A stretch of DNA of 56,140 nt from an uncultured Christensenellaceae bacterium (GCA_910588645.1 CAJUOY010000013.1:1-56140), one strand, 5' to 3'; positions 1 through 8,675 are shown, numbered from the stretch's first letter. Notes: generated from the sequence alone by a model not told the origin. Numbers and translations are program-made.

Positions 1-30
1 GCGGGAAATATAAAACATATCTATATCTCA

Positions 31-50
31 CTAGGCTACGAGTAGCCTAG
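31..50. repeat. Short inverted repeat (hairpin)
   Basis: Perfect 8-bp arms (CTAGGCTA / TAGCCTAG) around a CGAG loop. No U-tract follows on the plus strand, so this is a hairpin of unknown role at the window edge; it may belong to a gene upstream of the window. Confidence 0.4.
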
Positions 51-60
51 TTCGTTCACG

Positions 61-105
61 AAAAAAAGTACAGAAAAGGCACAGCTTAACGCTATGCCTA
101 AACCT
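61..105 (-). terminator. Terminator for the rRNA methyltransferase (possibly bidirectional)
   Basis: Stem AGGCA-C-AGC (77-85) pairs with GCT-A-TGCCT (91-99) with one mismatch and a 5-nt loop. On the minus strand it is followed by TTTT and then a run of seven T. On the plus strand CCTTTTTATTT follows, so it could serve both directions. A second perfect 7-bp inverted repeat (125-131 / 135-141) lies between it and the gene. Confidence 0.55.
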
Positions 106-163
106 TTTTATTTGCGTTTTATTAAATTCCCTATGGGAATTACGGTAATCCGTCGGGCTTATT

Positions 164-1327
164 TTATTTGATATGAAGAACAAAAAATTTTAGATATTGA
201 GTTTCTTCCGCGCTCAATAAGGAAGGGTGATCGGGAGCTTGCGTCTTCATTTCCACATAGCGTACCGTTCGACCGCTTTCTTTGGCTGCTTCCATAAGCA
301 TTTTTTCGAAAAGAGTGGTAGTCATGTAGTGTGAGCAGGAGCAAGTAATTAGGAAGCCGCCGCTCTTAACTATTTTCATTGCATTTATGTTTACGTCCTT
401 ATAGCCTCGATAGGCATCTTTGACTTCGTTTGCGGATTTGCAGAAAGCGGGAGGATCGAGAATTACAGTATCGAATTGCCGCTTTTCTCTTCTAAACGAT
501 CGCAGGATTTCAAACACGTCGCCGCAGAGTGTCTCAATATTTTTAAATTTATTTAATTCAGCGTTTTCTCTGACATTCGCCAGTGCCAATTCGGAAATAT
601 CGCAGGCAATAACTTTATCGGCTGTAACTGCGGCATTTAAGGAAAATCCACCGCTATTGCAAAAGCAATCTAAAACGTCGCCTTTCGAATATCTTCTTAC
701 CGAAAACCTGTTTTCCTTTTGATCAAGAAAATAGCCCGTCTTTTGTCCGTTCTTTATATCTACCGACATTTTTAAGCCGTTTTCCGTTATTTCGCAACGG
801 TCGGGAACTTCTCCGTAAAGGTTGCCTTTCACTTCGGGCAAACCTTCTTTTTTTCTCACAGATACGTCGCTTCGCTCATAAATTCCCTTGGGATTAAAGA
901 CTTTTACAAGAGCTTTGCAAATAATTTCCTTACGCATATCTGTGCCCAGCGAAAGAAACTGCACGGCAAGATAATCTCCGTATTTATCGACAATCAGCGC
1001 GGGCAAATTATCGGCTTCCGCAAATACCGCGCGGTAGCAATTATCGTATCCCAGTTGTTTACGGTATTCATTTGCGGATATTATACTTTTTTCATAAAAC
1101 TCTTCATCATCAGAATCGTTATCGCGGATAAATATGCGCACAAGAATTTTCGAAGCGTGATTTATGTAGCCTTTGCCTATAAATCTTCCGTCGTATGAAA
1201 AAACGGAAGCCAGCGCGCCGTTTTTGTCTTTACCTTCTATTTTGGATACTTCATTGGCATAAACCCAGCTGTGTCCCGCGACTATGCGTTTTTCTTCGCC
1301 TTTTTTTAAATAAATCGAATAAGCCAT
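164..1327 (-). CDS. rlmI: Class I SAM-dependent 23S rRNA (cytosine-C5) methyltransferase, RlmI-like
   Basis: 387 aa, the usual length for the RlmI (YccW) family, which methylates a cytosine of 23S rRNA using S-adenosylmethionine. Visible order: N-terminal PUA-like RNA-binding domain (about residues 1-75, with the GHSWVYANEV segment), a middle EEHEE-type region, then a Rossmann methyltransferase domain. Motifs include GYFLDQKENR before the SAM site, the glycine-rich DCFCNSGGFSLNAA segment, the substrate motif LDPPAFCKS and a Cys in FLITCSCSHY where the family keeps its catalytic cysteine. The start at MAYSIYLKKGEEKRI matches the family N-terminus. The gene is transcribed alone, divergent from the ABC operon. 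Family assignment is strong; the exact target base is inferred. Confidence 0.85.
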   Translation of the reverse strand: MAYSIYLKKGEEKRIVAGHSWVYANEVSKIEGKDKNGALASVFSYDGRFIGKGYINHASKILVRIFIRDNDSDDEEFYEKSIISANEYRKQLGYDNCYRAVFAEADNLPALIVDKYGDYLAVQFLSLGTDMRKEIICKALVKVFNPKGIYERSDVSVRKKEGLPEVKGNLYGEVPDRCEITENGLKMSVDIKNGQKTGYFLDQKENRFSVRRYSKGDVLDCFCNSGGFSLNAAVTADKVIACDISELALANVRENAELNKFKNIETLCGDVFEILRSFRREKRQFDTVILDPPAFCKSANEVKDAYRGYKDVNINAMKIVKSGGFLITCSCSHYMTTTLFEKMLMEAAKESGRTVRYVEMKTQAPDHPSLLSAEETQYLKFFVLHIK

Positions 1328-1367
1328 AATTTAAGTTTATCAAATTAAGATAATAATTGCAATAGAT

Positions 1368-1409
1368 TTGCTTTTTATTTCCTTAATATGGTATAATTTG
1401 TTGAGTATG
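1368..1409 (+). promoter_or_regulatory. Promoter with extended -10, nearly leaderless
   Basis: TTGCTT (1368-1373), 18-bp spacer, TATAAT (1392-1397) preceded by TG at 1389-1390 (extended -10). The likely start codon ATG at 1407 lies only 9 nt after the -10 and there is no Shine-Dalgarno sequence, so the transcript would begin within a few bases of the start codon. Confidence 0.6.
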
Positions 1410-3128
1410 GGAAAGCTGTTGAAATATCTCAAACATTATAAAGTTCAGTCGGTGCTTGCTCCGCTATTTAAGCTTTTGGAAGCCGGTTTCGAACTTATAG
1501 TTCCGCTTGTAGTCTCGGCAATTATTAATAGTATAGATGGCGGATCTAAGGATGTTTCTTTTGTTATATATGCGTGCCTGATACTTGTCGCACTCGGTGT
1601 TGTCGGATTGATAAGCGCGGTATCGGCGCAATATTTTGCTGCAAAAGCGGCAGTGGGATTTTCTAAGGAACTCAGGCACGATCTCTTCAATAAAATTCAG
1701 TTGCTTTCATACAGTGAAATCGATCGTCTTGGCACGGGTAAAATGATTACCAGGATGACGAGCGATGTCAATCAGGTTCAGTCCGGCGTCAATATGGTGC
1801 TAAGACTGTTTATGCGCTCTCCGTTTATCGTTTTCGGCGCCATGATTATTGCCTTTTTTATTAATGTAATTGCTGGCGAAATATTTGCCGTGTCAATAGC
1901 CGTTCTGTGCGCTATTGTATTCGGAATAATGCTGATAAGCATACCTCTGTATAAAAAAGTACAGGGTAACCTCGATAATATTACGGTGTCTACGAGGGAG
2001 ACTTTGACGGGCTCCCGCGTTATCCGTGCTTTCTGTAAAGAAGAGGACGAAATAAGGGACTATAACAGAAAGAATGCCGAGTTGACAAGATCTCAATTAT
2101 TTGTCGGCAAGATTTCTGCTTTGATGAATCCGCTGACTTATGCGGTAATAAATGTTGCGATAATTGCACTGTTGTACACAGGTGCAATAAAGTTCGACGC
2201 CGGCGCGCTTGACAGAGGACAGGTCGTTGCGTTATACAACTATATGTCACAAATTTTAATTGAACTCATTAAGCTTGCGAATTTGATTATAACGGTTACA
2301 AAGTCTTTTGCTTGCGCAGGACGTATAGCCGAAGTTTTGGAAATGCCGTCCGTAAGTTCGGTAGATGTTTCTGTTTTGACGGGCTCTGAACACTTTATAG
2401 AGTATAAGGACGTTGCGGTAAATTACAGTAATTCACCACTAAACGCGCTCGAAGGCGTGACTTTTTGCGCGGAAAGGGGCGAAACTATAGGAATTATCGG
2501 CGGTACGGGTTCTGGCAAAACAACGCTTGTAAACGTTTTGCCGCACTTTTACGGAGTTCATAGCGGTGAAATTTTGATAGACGGTAAAAACGTGAACTTT
2601 ATAGGTGATGAAAAGCTGAGAGACATATGCGGAATTGTGCCGCAAAAAGCCGTTTTATTCGAAGGCACTATCAGGGAAAATTTGCAGTGGGGTAAAAATG
2701 ATGCGACTGACGATGAGATAATGAGCGCTGTCAGTATCGCCCAGGCAGAGGACGTTATAAATTCCAAAAATGACGGTCTTGACGAAATGGTAGAACAGGG
2801 CGGTAAGAACTTTTCGGGCGGACAAAGGCAAAGGCTTACAATAGCCCGTGCGCTTGTAAAGAGGCCGGAAATATTGATACTCGACGATAGCGCTTCGGCA
2901 TTGGATTACGCTACCGACGCAAAATTAAGACAGTCTCTTAAAAGTTTGGACTATAAGCCCACGGTCTTTATCGTTTCTCAAAGAACTTCTTCAATACGCC
3001 ACGCGGATAAAATAATTGTTTTGGAAGGCGGTAAAATGATCGGTTGCGGTACTCACGACGAACTCCTTAAAAGTAATGAAATTTATCGTGAAATCCACTA
3101 CTCGCAGTTTAAGAAGGAGGAAGTCTGA
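1407..3128 (+). CDS. ABC exporter half-transporter, degenerate-site subunit (BmrC/LmrC-like)
   Basis: 573 aa from the chosen ATG at 1407; an in-frame ATG at 1368 would overlap the promoter and is rejected. N-terminal six-helix ABC exporter domain (about 1-310), then a nucleotide-binding domain with Walker A GGTGSGKTT, signature FSGGQ and Walker B ILILDD. The residue after Walker B is Asp instead of the catalytic Glu, and the switch loop reads SQR instead of AHR. Those two changes are the hallmark of the non-catalytic partner in heterodimeric exporters. Its signature motif is intact and would complete the catalytic site of the next gene's product. The downstream gene begins 1 nt after this stop, so the two are cotranscribed. 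Substrate unknown; multidrug export is the usual annotation. Confidence 0.88.
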   Translation: MGKLLKYLKHYKVQSVLAPLFKLLEAGFELIVPLVVSAIINSIDGGSKDVSFVIYACLILVALGVVGLISAVSAQYFAAKAAVGFSKELRHDLFNKIQLLSYSEIDRLGTGKMITRMTSDVNQVQSGVNMVLRLFMRSPFIVFGAMIIAFFINVIAGEIFAVSIAVLCAIVFGIMLISIPLYKKVQGNLDNITVSTRETLTGSRVIRAFCKEEDEIRDYNRKNAELTRSQLFVGKISALMNPLTYAVINVAIIALLYTGAIKFDAGALDRGQVVALYNYMSQILIELIKLANLIITVTKSFACAGRIAEVLEMPSVSSVDVSVLTGSEHFIEYKDVAVNYSNSPLNALEGVTFCAERGETIGIIGGTGSGKTTLVNVLPHFYGVHSGEILIDGKNVNFIGDEKLRDICGIVPQKAVLFEGTIRENLQWGKNDATDDEIMSAVSIAQAEDVINSKNDGLDEMVEQGGKNFSGGQRQRLTIARALVKRPEILILDDSASALDYATDAKLRQSLKSLDYKPTVFIVSQRTSSIRHADKIIVLEGGKMIGCGTHDELLKSNEIYREIHYSQFKKEEV

Positions 3129-3129
3129 T

Positions 3130-4884
3130 ATGCCTGCACTTTCTCAAAAATTAATTTTTAAACGCATTTTAAAACAGTTGAAAAAATACGGTTTTCAACT
3201 TGCTGCGACTATAATGTTTGCACTTATTGCAGTTGCCGGTAATTTGGCGGTGCCTATTTTTTTCGGTCAGGTTATCGATCTTTTGGTTGTCGGACAGAAA
3301 GTGAATTTCGATGCGGTGACTTTGAAATTCTTTATAATAGTCGTAATTATAGCAGTCACGTGTCTTGCGCAGTGGCTGATGAACATTTTAAATAATCACA
3401 TAACTTATAAAGTTGTAAAGGATATAAGGGAAGAGGCTTTTTCAAAATTGCAAAAATTGCCGCTTTCATTTATAGACGCTCATTCTTATGGCGACATTGT
3501 AGGCAGAAATATTGCCGACGTGGATCAGTTCGCTGACGGACTTTTGATGGGCTTTACTCAACTGTTTACCGGCATACTTACAATAGCGGGCACGCTTGGC
3601 ATTATGTTGGCGATAAACTGGGTTATCGCATTGATAGTATTCGTCATTACGCCGCTTTCGCTGTTTGTTGCAAAATTTATTGCGTCGAGAACTTATTCGT
3701 TGTTTAAAAGGACGAGTGAAATTAGGGGAGAACAAACGGCGTTTATCGATGAAATGATCGGCAATCTTAAAGTTGTTAAGGCGTTCAACCGCGATGATGA
3801 AAATCTTGAAAAATTTGATGAAATAAACGACCGATTGACTAAGGCTTCGCTTAAATCGATCTTTTATTCGTCGCTTACAAATCCAAGCACTCGTTTCGTC
3901 AATGCAGTAGTTTATGCGGCGGTTGCCTTATCGGGTGCGCTTATGCTTGTTTTGGACGTGTCTCTTCCGATTGCTTTTTCCATCGGTATGCTTTCGAGTC
4001 TATTATCTTATGCAAACCAATATACTAAGCCTTTCAATGAGATTTCCGGAGTTGTAACCGAATTACAGAATGCTATAGCTTGCGCTGGTAGAATATACGA
4101 AATTATCGACGAAAAGGAGCAGACTCCCGATAGCGACAACGCAGTTGTTCTTGAAAACGTTAAGGGCGACGTAGTGTTTGAAAATGTAAAATTTTCATAT
4201 AATCCCGATCAAAAGCTGATCGAAGATTTAAATATAATGGCAAAAGCAGGACAGAGAATAGCAATAGTCGGACCTACGGGGTGCGGAAAAACTACGCTCA
4301 TTAATCTGTTAATGAGATTTTACGACATTGACGATGGATCAATAAAGATTGACGGTCACACAATTTCAGAAGTTACCCGAAGATCATTGAGACGTAATTA
4401 CGGTATGGTCTTGCAGGATACCTGGCTTAAAAGCGGTACTGTCAAAGAAAATTTAAATCTTGGTAAACCCGACGCGGGCGACGACGAGATAGAGGCGGCG
4501 GCAAGAGCTGCTCATGCTCATAATTTTATAATGCAGCTGCCTAAGGGCTACGATACGGTTATAACCGAAAACAGCCTGTCTCAGGGACAGAAACAGCTTT
4601 TATGTATTGCAAGGATAATGCTTTGTTTGCCGCCTATGCTAATTTTGGACGAGGCTACGTCTTCCATTGATACGCGTACGGAATTGAAAATAAACGCGGC
4701 GTTCGCCCGTCTTATGAAGGGCAGAACGAGCTTTATCGTCGCACACAGGCTTTCGACAATAAAGGAAGCCGACCTTATACTGGTTATGAAAGACGGCAAT
4801 ATAATCGAACAGGGAACGCATGATTCGCTTTTGGCGAAAGGCGGTTTTTATTCAAATCTTTACAACAGCCAATTTGCTATATAA
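3130..4884 (+). CDS. ABC exporter half-transporter, catalytic subunit (BmrD/LmrD-like)
   Basis: 584 aa from ATG 3130, chosen because AAGGAGG sits 9 nt upstream; an in-frame ATG at 3076 lies inside the previous gene. Exporter transmembrane domain (about 1-320) then ATPase domain with Walker A GPTGCGKTT, Walker B LILDEATSS with the catalytic Glu, and AHR switch His. Its signature is LSQGQ rather than LSGGQ, complementary to the defects of the upstream subunit. Together they give one canonical and one degenerate ATP site, as in known heterodimeric exporters such as BmrCD and TM287/288. Acts in the cytoplasmic membrane. Substrate not inferable. Confidence 0.88.
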   Translation: MPALSQKLIFKRILKQLKKYGFQLAATIMFALIAVAGNLAVPIFFGQVIDLLVVGQKVNFDAVTLKFFIIVVIIAVTCLAQWLMNILNNHITYKVVKDIREEAFSKLQKLPLSFIDAHSYGDIVGRNIADVDQFADGLLMGFTQLFTGILTIAGTLGIMLAINWVIALIVFVITPLSLFVAKFIASRTYSLFKRTSEIRGEQTAFIDEMIGNLKVVKAFNRDDENLEKFDEINDRLTKASLKSIFYSSLTNPSTRFVNAVVYAAVALSGALMLVLDVSLPIAFSIGMLSSLLSYANQYTKPFNEISGVVTELQNAIACAGRIYEIIDEKEQTPDSDNAVVLENVKGDVVFENVKFSYNPDQKLIEDLNIMAKAGQRIAIVGPTGCGKTTLINLLMRFYDIDDGSIKIDGHTISEVTRRSLRRNYGMVLQDTWLKSGTVKENLNLGKPDAGDDEIEAAARAAHAHNFIMQLPKGYDTVITENSLSQGQKQLLCIARIMLCLPPMLILDEATSSIDTRTELKINAAFARLMKGRTSFIVAHRLSTIKEADLILVMKDGNIIEQGTHDSLLAKGGFYSNLYNSQFAI

Positions 4885-4898
4885 ATTAAGGAGAAAAT

Positions 4899-6476
4899 AT
4901 GTTACAAGTCAACAACGTATCGCTTCAATACGGAAGTAAAAAACTCTTTGAAGAAGTAAACTTAAAATTTACCAAGGGAAACTGTTACGGTATTATCGGC
5001 GCAAACGGTGCGGGGAAATCTACGTTTTTAAAGGTGCTCAGCGGAGAGATCGAACCAAATAAAGGCGATGTATCTCTTGATAAAACGGAGAGAATGTCTG
5101 TTTTGCAACAGAACCAGAACGCATTTGACAATGTTACGGTATTGCGTGCCGTAATGCTTGGACATAAGCGTTTAGTCGATATTATGGATGAAAAGGACGC
5201 GCTTTATGCTAAGGCGGATTTTACCGAGGCGGACGGCATTCGCGCGAGCGAACTTGAAAGCGAGTTTGCCGAACTTGGCGGGTGGGAAGCCGAGTATGAA
5301 GCTCAGACGCTTTTGAATGCGCTTGACTTGCCGGAAGAATATTACGGAATGTTAATGGCAGAACTTGATGCAAAGTTCAAAGTTAAAGTTTTACTTGCAC
5401 AAGCGCTGTTCGGCAATCCCGATGTGCTTCTGTTGGACGAGCCCACCAACAACCTTGATATAAAGACGGTGCGTTGGCTGGAAAATTATCTGCTTGATTT
5501 TGAGAATACGATAATAATAGTATCGCATAACAGACACTTTCTGAATAAGGTCTGCACTCATATTTGCGACGTGGATTTCGGTAAAATCAATATGATGTTG
5601 GGAAATTACGACTTTTGGTACGAAACCAGCCAGTTGATTGCGCGTCAGCAGAAAGATCAGAATAAGAAGAACGAGCAGAGAGCAAAGGAATTGCAGGAGT
5701 TTATTGCCCGTTTCTCGGCAAACGCTTCAAAGTCCAAGCAGGCGACTTCGAGAAAGAAAGAACTTGAAAAACTTACGATTTTTGACTTCAAACCTTCCCT
5801 GCGTAAGTATCCTTACATCGATTTCAAATATGAAAAGGATATAGGCAACGATATTTTAATGGTTGAAGGTCTTACAAAGAAAGGTTATTTTGAAAATGTC
5901 TCTTTTACAGTTCAGCGCGATGAAAAGATAGGTATTGTCAGTGATAAATCTACGACGATTTCTATGCTTTACGATATATTGACTGGAAAAGTTCAGCCGG
6001 ACAGCGGTATTATACGTTGGGGAAAGACCATTTCATTATCCTATTTCCCCGAAAACAACAACGAATTTTTCCAAGGCTGCGATTACACTTTGGTTGAGTG
6101 GTTAAGTCAGTTTTCTAAAGATCACTATGAAGAGTATCTGCGCGGATGGCTTGGCAGAATGCTTTTTTCGGGAGAAGAGGCGTTGAAACAGGCAAAAGTG
6201 CTTTCGGGCGGTGAAAAGGTGCGCTGTATGCTTGCAAAGATGATGCTTGAAGGCGGTAACTTTTTAATTATGGACGAGCCTACCAACCACCTCGATCTTG
6301 AATCTATTACCGCTCTCAATACCGGTATGAAGAATTTCAAGGGGTGTATGCTTTTCACTTCTCACGACCAGGAATTAATGAATACCGTCGCAAACAGGAT
6401 TATAGAAATCAACGGAACCAAGATATTTGACAAATGTGTCAATTATGATGAGTATTTAGACATCATAACACAGTAA
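4899..6476 (+). CDS. ABC-F family ATPase, YkpA/YbiT-like, with one degenerate ATP site
   Basis: 525 aa soluble protein with two ABC ATPase domains and no membrane segments, the ABC-F architecture; these proteins act on the ribosome. The first domain has Walker A GANGAGKST (34-42) and Walker B VLLLDEPTNNLD, but the signature is LDAKF (156-160). The linker carries the RFSANASKSKQATSRKKE segment typical of the YbiT/YkpA subgroup. The second domain has intact LSGGEK (435-440) and LIMDEPTNHLD, but its P-loop is shortened to GIVSDKSTT (345-353). One composite ATP site is therefore intact and the other degenerate on both faces. SD AAGGAGA precedes the ATG, 14 nt after the exporter gene. Not one of the classical antibiotic-resistance ABC-F groups as far as I can tell. 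Confidence 0.85.
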   Translation: MLQVNNVSLQYGSKKLFEEVNLKFTKGNCYGIIGANGAGKSTFLKVLSGEIEPNKGDVSLDKTERMSVLQQNQNAFDNVTVLRAVMLGHKRLVDIMDEKDALYAKADFTEADGIRASELESEFAELGGWEAEYEAQTLLNALDLPEEYYGMLMAELDAKFKVKVLLAQALFGNPDVLLLDEPTNNLDIKTVRWLENYLLDFENTIIIVSHNRHFLNKVCTHICDVDFGKINMMLGNYDFWYETSQLIARQQKDQNKKNEQRAKELQEFIARFSANASKSKQATSRKKELEKLTIFDFKPSLRKYPYIDFKYEKDIGNDILMVEGLTKKGYFENVSFTVQRDEKIGIVSDKSTTISMLYDILTGKVQPDSGIIRWGKTISLSYFPENNNEFFQGCDYTLVEWLSQFSKDHYEEYLRGWLGRMLFSGEEALKQAKVLSGGEKVRCMLAKMMLEGGNFLIMDEPTNHLDLESITALNTGMKNFKGCMLFTSHDQELMNTVANRIIEINGTKIFDKCVNYDEYLDIITQ

Positions 6477-6485
6477 TTCGTCGCA

Positions 6486-6492
6486 TTCGACA
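6486..6492 (-). promoter_or_regulatory. Candidate 0A box (Spo0A binding site)
   Basis: TTCGACA, the exact reverse complement of the TGTCGAA core bound by Spo0A in Bacillus, lies 72 bp upstream of the spo0A -35. A 7-mer can occur by chance; position upstream of spo0A suggests autoregulation. Confidence 0.35.
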
Positions 6493-6563
6493 GAATTTGC
6501 CAAAATTGTGTAAAAAAATCGGTAATTAATGTAAAAAATTCCTCGAATTAATTACAAAATTGC

Positions 6564-6592
6564 TTTACAAATGAAGAAATATATACTATAAT
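6564..6592 (+). promoter_or_regulatory. Sigma-A-type promoter of spo0A
   Basis: TTTACA (6564-6569), 17-bp spacer, TATAAT (6587-6592). Transcription should start near 6599, leaving a 5' leader of about 57 nt before the spo0A ATG. Confidence 0.65.
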
Positions 6593-6593
6593 T

Positions 6594-6626
6594 CACCTCA
6601 CGATAACAATGTGGGGTGGATTTTTT
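6594..6626 (+). terminator. Terminator-like hairpin in the spo0A leader
   Basis: CACCTCAC (6594-6601) pairs with GTGGGGTG (6611-6618; one G-U pair), followed by GA and six T. It would end transcripts reading through from the ABC operon. The predicted spo0A start site falls inside the first arm, so the hairpin may not form fully on the spo0A transcript. Bases 6593-6599 are also complementary to the spo0A Shine-Dalgarno region (6646-6652). Confidence 0.45.
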
Positions 6627-6655
6627 ATGTTACCACAAATAAAAAGAGGTGAGTT

Positions 6656-7423
6656 ATGAAAAATGTTAAACTGGCAATCTTCGAGAATAACGAGGAGTTT
6701 TTAAACGAGCTTTCCGGTTTTGCCGCTAACACGGAAGGCTACGAAGTTTGTGCCGCAACCGCTAACGGAAACGCCGCGGTTGAAATGATGGGAAGAAATA
6801 ATCCCGACGTTGCGATAGTGGATCTTGTGTTGACCGGACTTGACGGGTTCGGCGTACTCGACTACATTAGGGAAAATCATCCTTCCTGTCTGGCTATTGC
6901 AATAGGTGGATTTAAGGACGATAAAATTGTAGATCAAGCCATCGAGCACGGTGCGGTTTATTATTTGGCTAAACCGGTTACAGCGCAGACAGTTATGGAC
7001 AGAATAAAAGATTTATCGGGTTCACGTGCGTTGAGCTATAAGGTTGCAACGGACATCAGAGGAAAGAGAAAGGTTAGTTCTCTTGACGAAAAGATCAGTA
7101 ATATTTTTATTACAATCGGTATACCTCCGCATATCAAGGGCTTTTCCTATTTGCGTGAAGGAATAAAACTTGCTGTTGATGATCCTTCGATAATCAATAA
7201 AGTGACTAAGGAGCTTTATCCTCAGATTGCGGAAAGGTTTACAACATCCGCAAGCAAAGTAGAAAGGGCAATTCGTCACGCCATAGAAGTTGCTTGGAAC
7301 AGAGGGCGCGCGGAAGCAATTAGTTCGATTTTCGGCGCAAGAGTTTACATAGGTAACGAAAGACCGACCAACAGCGAGTTTATTGCGCTTGTTGCGGACA
7401 AGCTTATTCTTGAAAGTTTGTAA
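6656..7423 (+). CDS. spo0A: Sporulation master regulator Spo0A
   Basis: 255 aa, within the usual 255-275. N-terminal response-regulator receiver (1-120), linker, then the Spo0A-specific DNA-binding domain (about 145-255). The latter is very well conserved, with SKVERAIRHAIEVAWNRG as recognition region and PTNSEFIA near the end. In the receiver the phosphorylatable Asp56 and Lys106 are present, but the acidic pair that binds Mg2+ reads Glu10-Asn11 and the conserved Thr/Ser position is Gly84. It controls entry into sporulation, normally when phosphorylated by histidine kinases or a phosphorelay. SD GAGGTGAG lies directly upstream. Here it sits apart from spoIVB, with which it is adjacent in many clostridia. 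Confidence 0.95.
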   Translation: MKNVKLAIFENNEEFLNELSGFAANTEGYEVCAATANGNAAVEMMGRNNPDVAIVDLVLTGLDGFGVLDYIRENHPSCLAIAIGGFKDDKIVDQAIEHGAVYYLAKPVTAQTVMDRIKDLSGSRALSYKVATDIRGKRKVSSLDEKISNIFITIGIPPHIKGFSYLREGIKLAVDDPSIINKVTKELYPQIAERFTTSASKVERAIRHAIEVAWNRGRAEAISSIFGARVYIGNERPTNSEFIALVADKLILESL

Positions 7424-7491
7424 TAAAACTGTTTAGCATATACTACCGCGGGTTATTAGATAAACAAGTAATACCGAGAGGAGTACACAAA

Positions 7492-8655
7492 ATGAACAAC
7501 TTTACATATTGTACGCCGACAAAATTAATTTTTGGAAAAAATTCCATTGAACAGCTTCCCCAGGTGCTCGCGCCTCTCGGGAAAAGGGTTCTGCTCACGT
7601 ACGGCGGTGGCAGTATAAAGAAAATACGTCTATATGATAAGATAAAGACTCTTTTGAAGGATTTTGAAATTTTCGAGCTTGGCGGTATCGAACCCAACCC
7701 GAAATATTCTCCAAGCGTAGTGGACGGGGTAAATATCTGTAAGCGCAATAAAGTTGACGTTGTACTTGCGGTAGGTGGCGGATCGGTTTTGGATTGCTCC
7801 AAAGCAATCTGCGCGGGGGCGCTCTATGACGGCGAGCCTTGGGATCTTATAGTATATAAGGCCAAGGCAACTAAGGCATTGCCTTTGGTTGACGTTTTGA
7901 CTCTTGCGGCTACCGGTTCGGAATACGACTGCGGAAGCGTAATTTCCCGCACTGAGACAAACGATAAAACGGCGTATTCAGACGAACTTTTATTTCCTGT
8001 GGCTTCAATTCTCGATCCGCAGTATACGTATAGCGTTTCGGCAAAACAGACCGCTGCCGGCACTGCCGACGCAATTAATCACGTAATTGAACAGTATTTT
8101 TGCGACGAACACCACGCCGTGACAGACGGTATGTGCGAGGCGGCAATAAAAAGCCTGATGAGCAGTGTCAAAGTTGCGTTAGCTCATCCCGACGATTACG
8201 AGGCGCGCGCGGAGTTGATGGTATGTTGTTCTCTTGCCTGTAACGGAATATTTGCAATAGGAACGGTTAAAAGCGGTTGGCCCTGTCACGCAATAGAGCA
8301 CGCGCTCAGCGGGCATTACGATATAACTCACGGCGAGGGATTGGCTATAATTACCCCTGTCTGGATGAGACATATTCTCAACGAAAGAACCTTGCCGCGC
8401 TTTGTAAGTTATGGTGTAAATATTTACGGCATAGATAAAAACCTTCCGCCTATTAAAATAGCCGAAAAAACTATTTGTATGACTTATGATTTCTTTAAGT
8501 CATTAGGTATTCCTATGAGTCTTCGTGAGGTTGGTATCGATGAAAGCCGTCTTTCGGAAATGGCTCATCACATTGCGGTCAACGAGGGGCTTGAAAAGGC
8601 TTGGGCGCCTCTTAACGAAAGTGATATATTACAAATTTTGAAAAATGCCCTATAA
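7492..8655 (+). CDS. Iron-containing alcohol dehydrogenase (butanol dehydrogenase/YqhD type)
   Basis: 387 aa, full length for the type III (iron-activated) alcohol dehydrogenases. N-terminal dinucleotide-binding half starts with the family signature FTYCTPTKLIFGKNS and has the GGGS motif in AVGGGSVLDCSK. The C-terminal helical half supplies metal ligands: Asp and His in TADAINHVIE and two His in CHAIEHALSGHYDITHGEG. It would interconvert an aldehyde and an alcohol with NAD(P)H, probably in fermentative redox balance. SD GAGAGGAG precedes the ATG. It is monocistronic and ends in a strong terminator. Substrate not resolved. Confidence 0.88.
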   Translation: MNNFTYCTPTKLIFGKNSIEQLPQVLAPLGKRVLLTYGGGSIKKIRLYDKIKTLLKDFEIFELGGIEPNPKYSPSVVDGVNICKRNKVDVVLAVGGGSVLDCSKAICAGALYDGEPWDLIVYKAKATKALPLVDVLTLAATGSEYDCGSVISRTETNDKTAYSDELLFPVASILDPQYTYSVSAKQTAAGTADAINHVIEQYFCDEHHAVTDGMCEAAIKSLMSSVKVALAHPDDYEARAELMVCCSLACNGIFAIGTVKSGWPCHAIEHALSGHYDITHGEGLAIITPVWMRHILNERTLPRFVSYGVNIYGIDKNLPPIKIAEKTICMTYDFFKSLGIPMSLREVGIDESRLSEMAHHIAVNEGLEKAWAPLNESDILQILKNAL

Positions 8656-8675
8656 AAAATTTTTATAAAAGTTAC

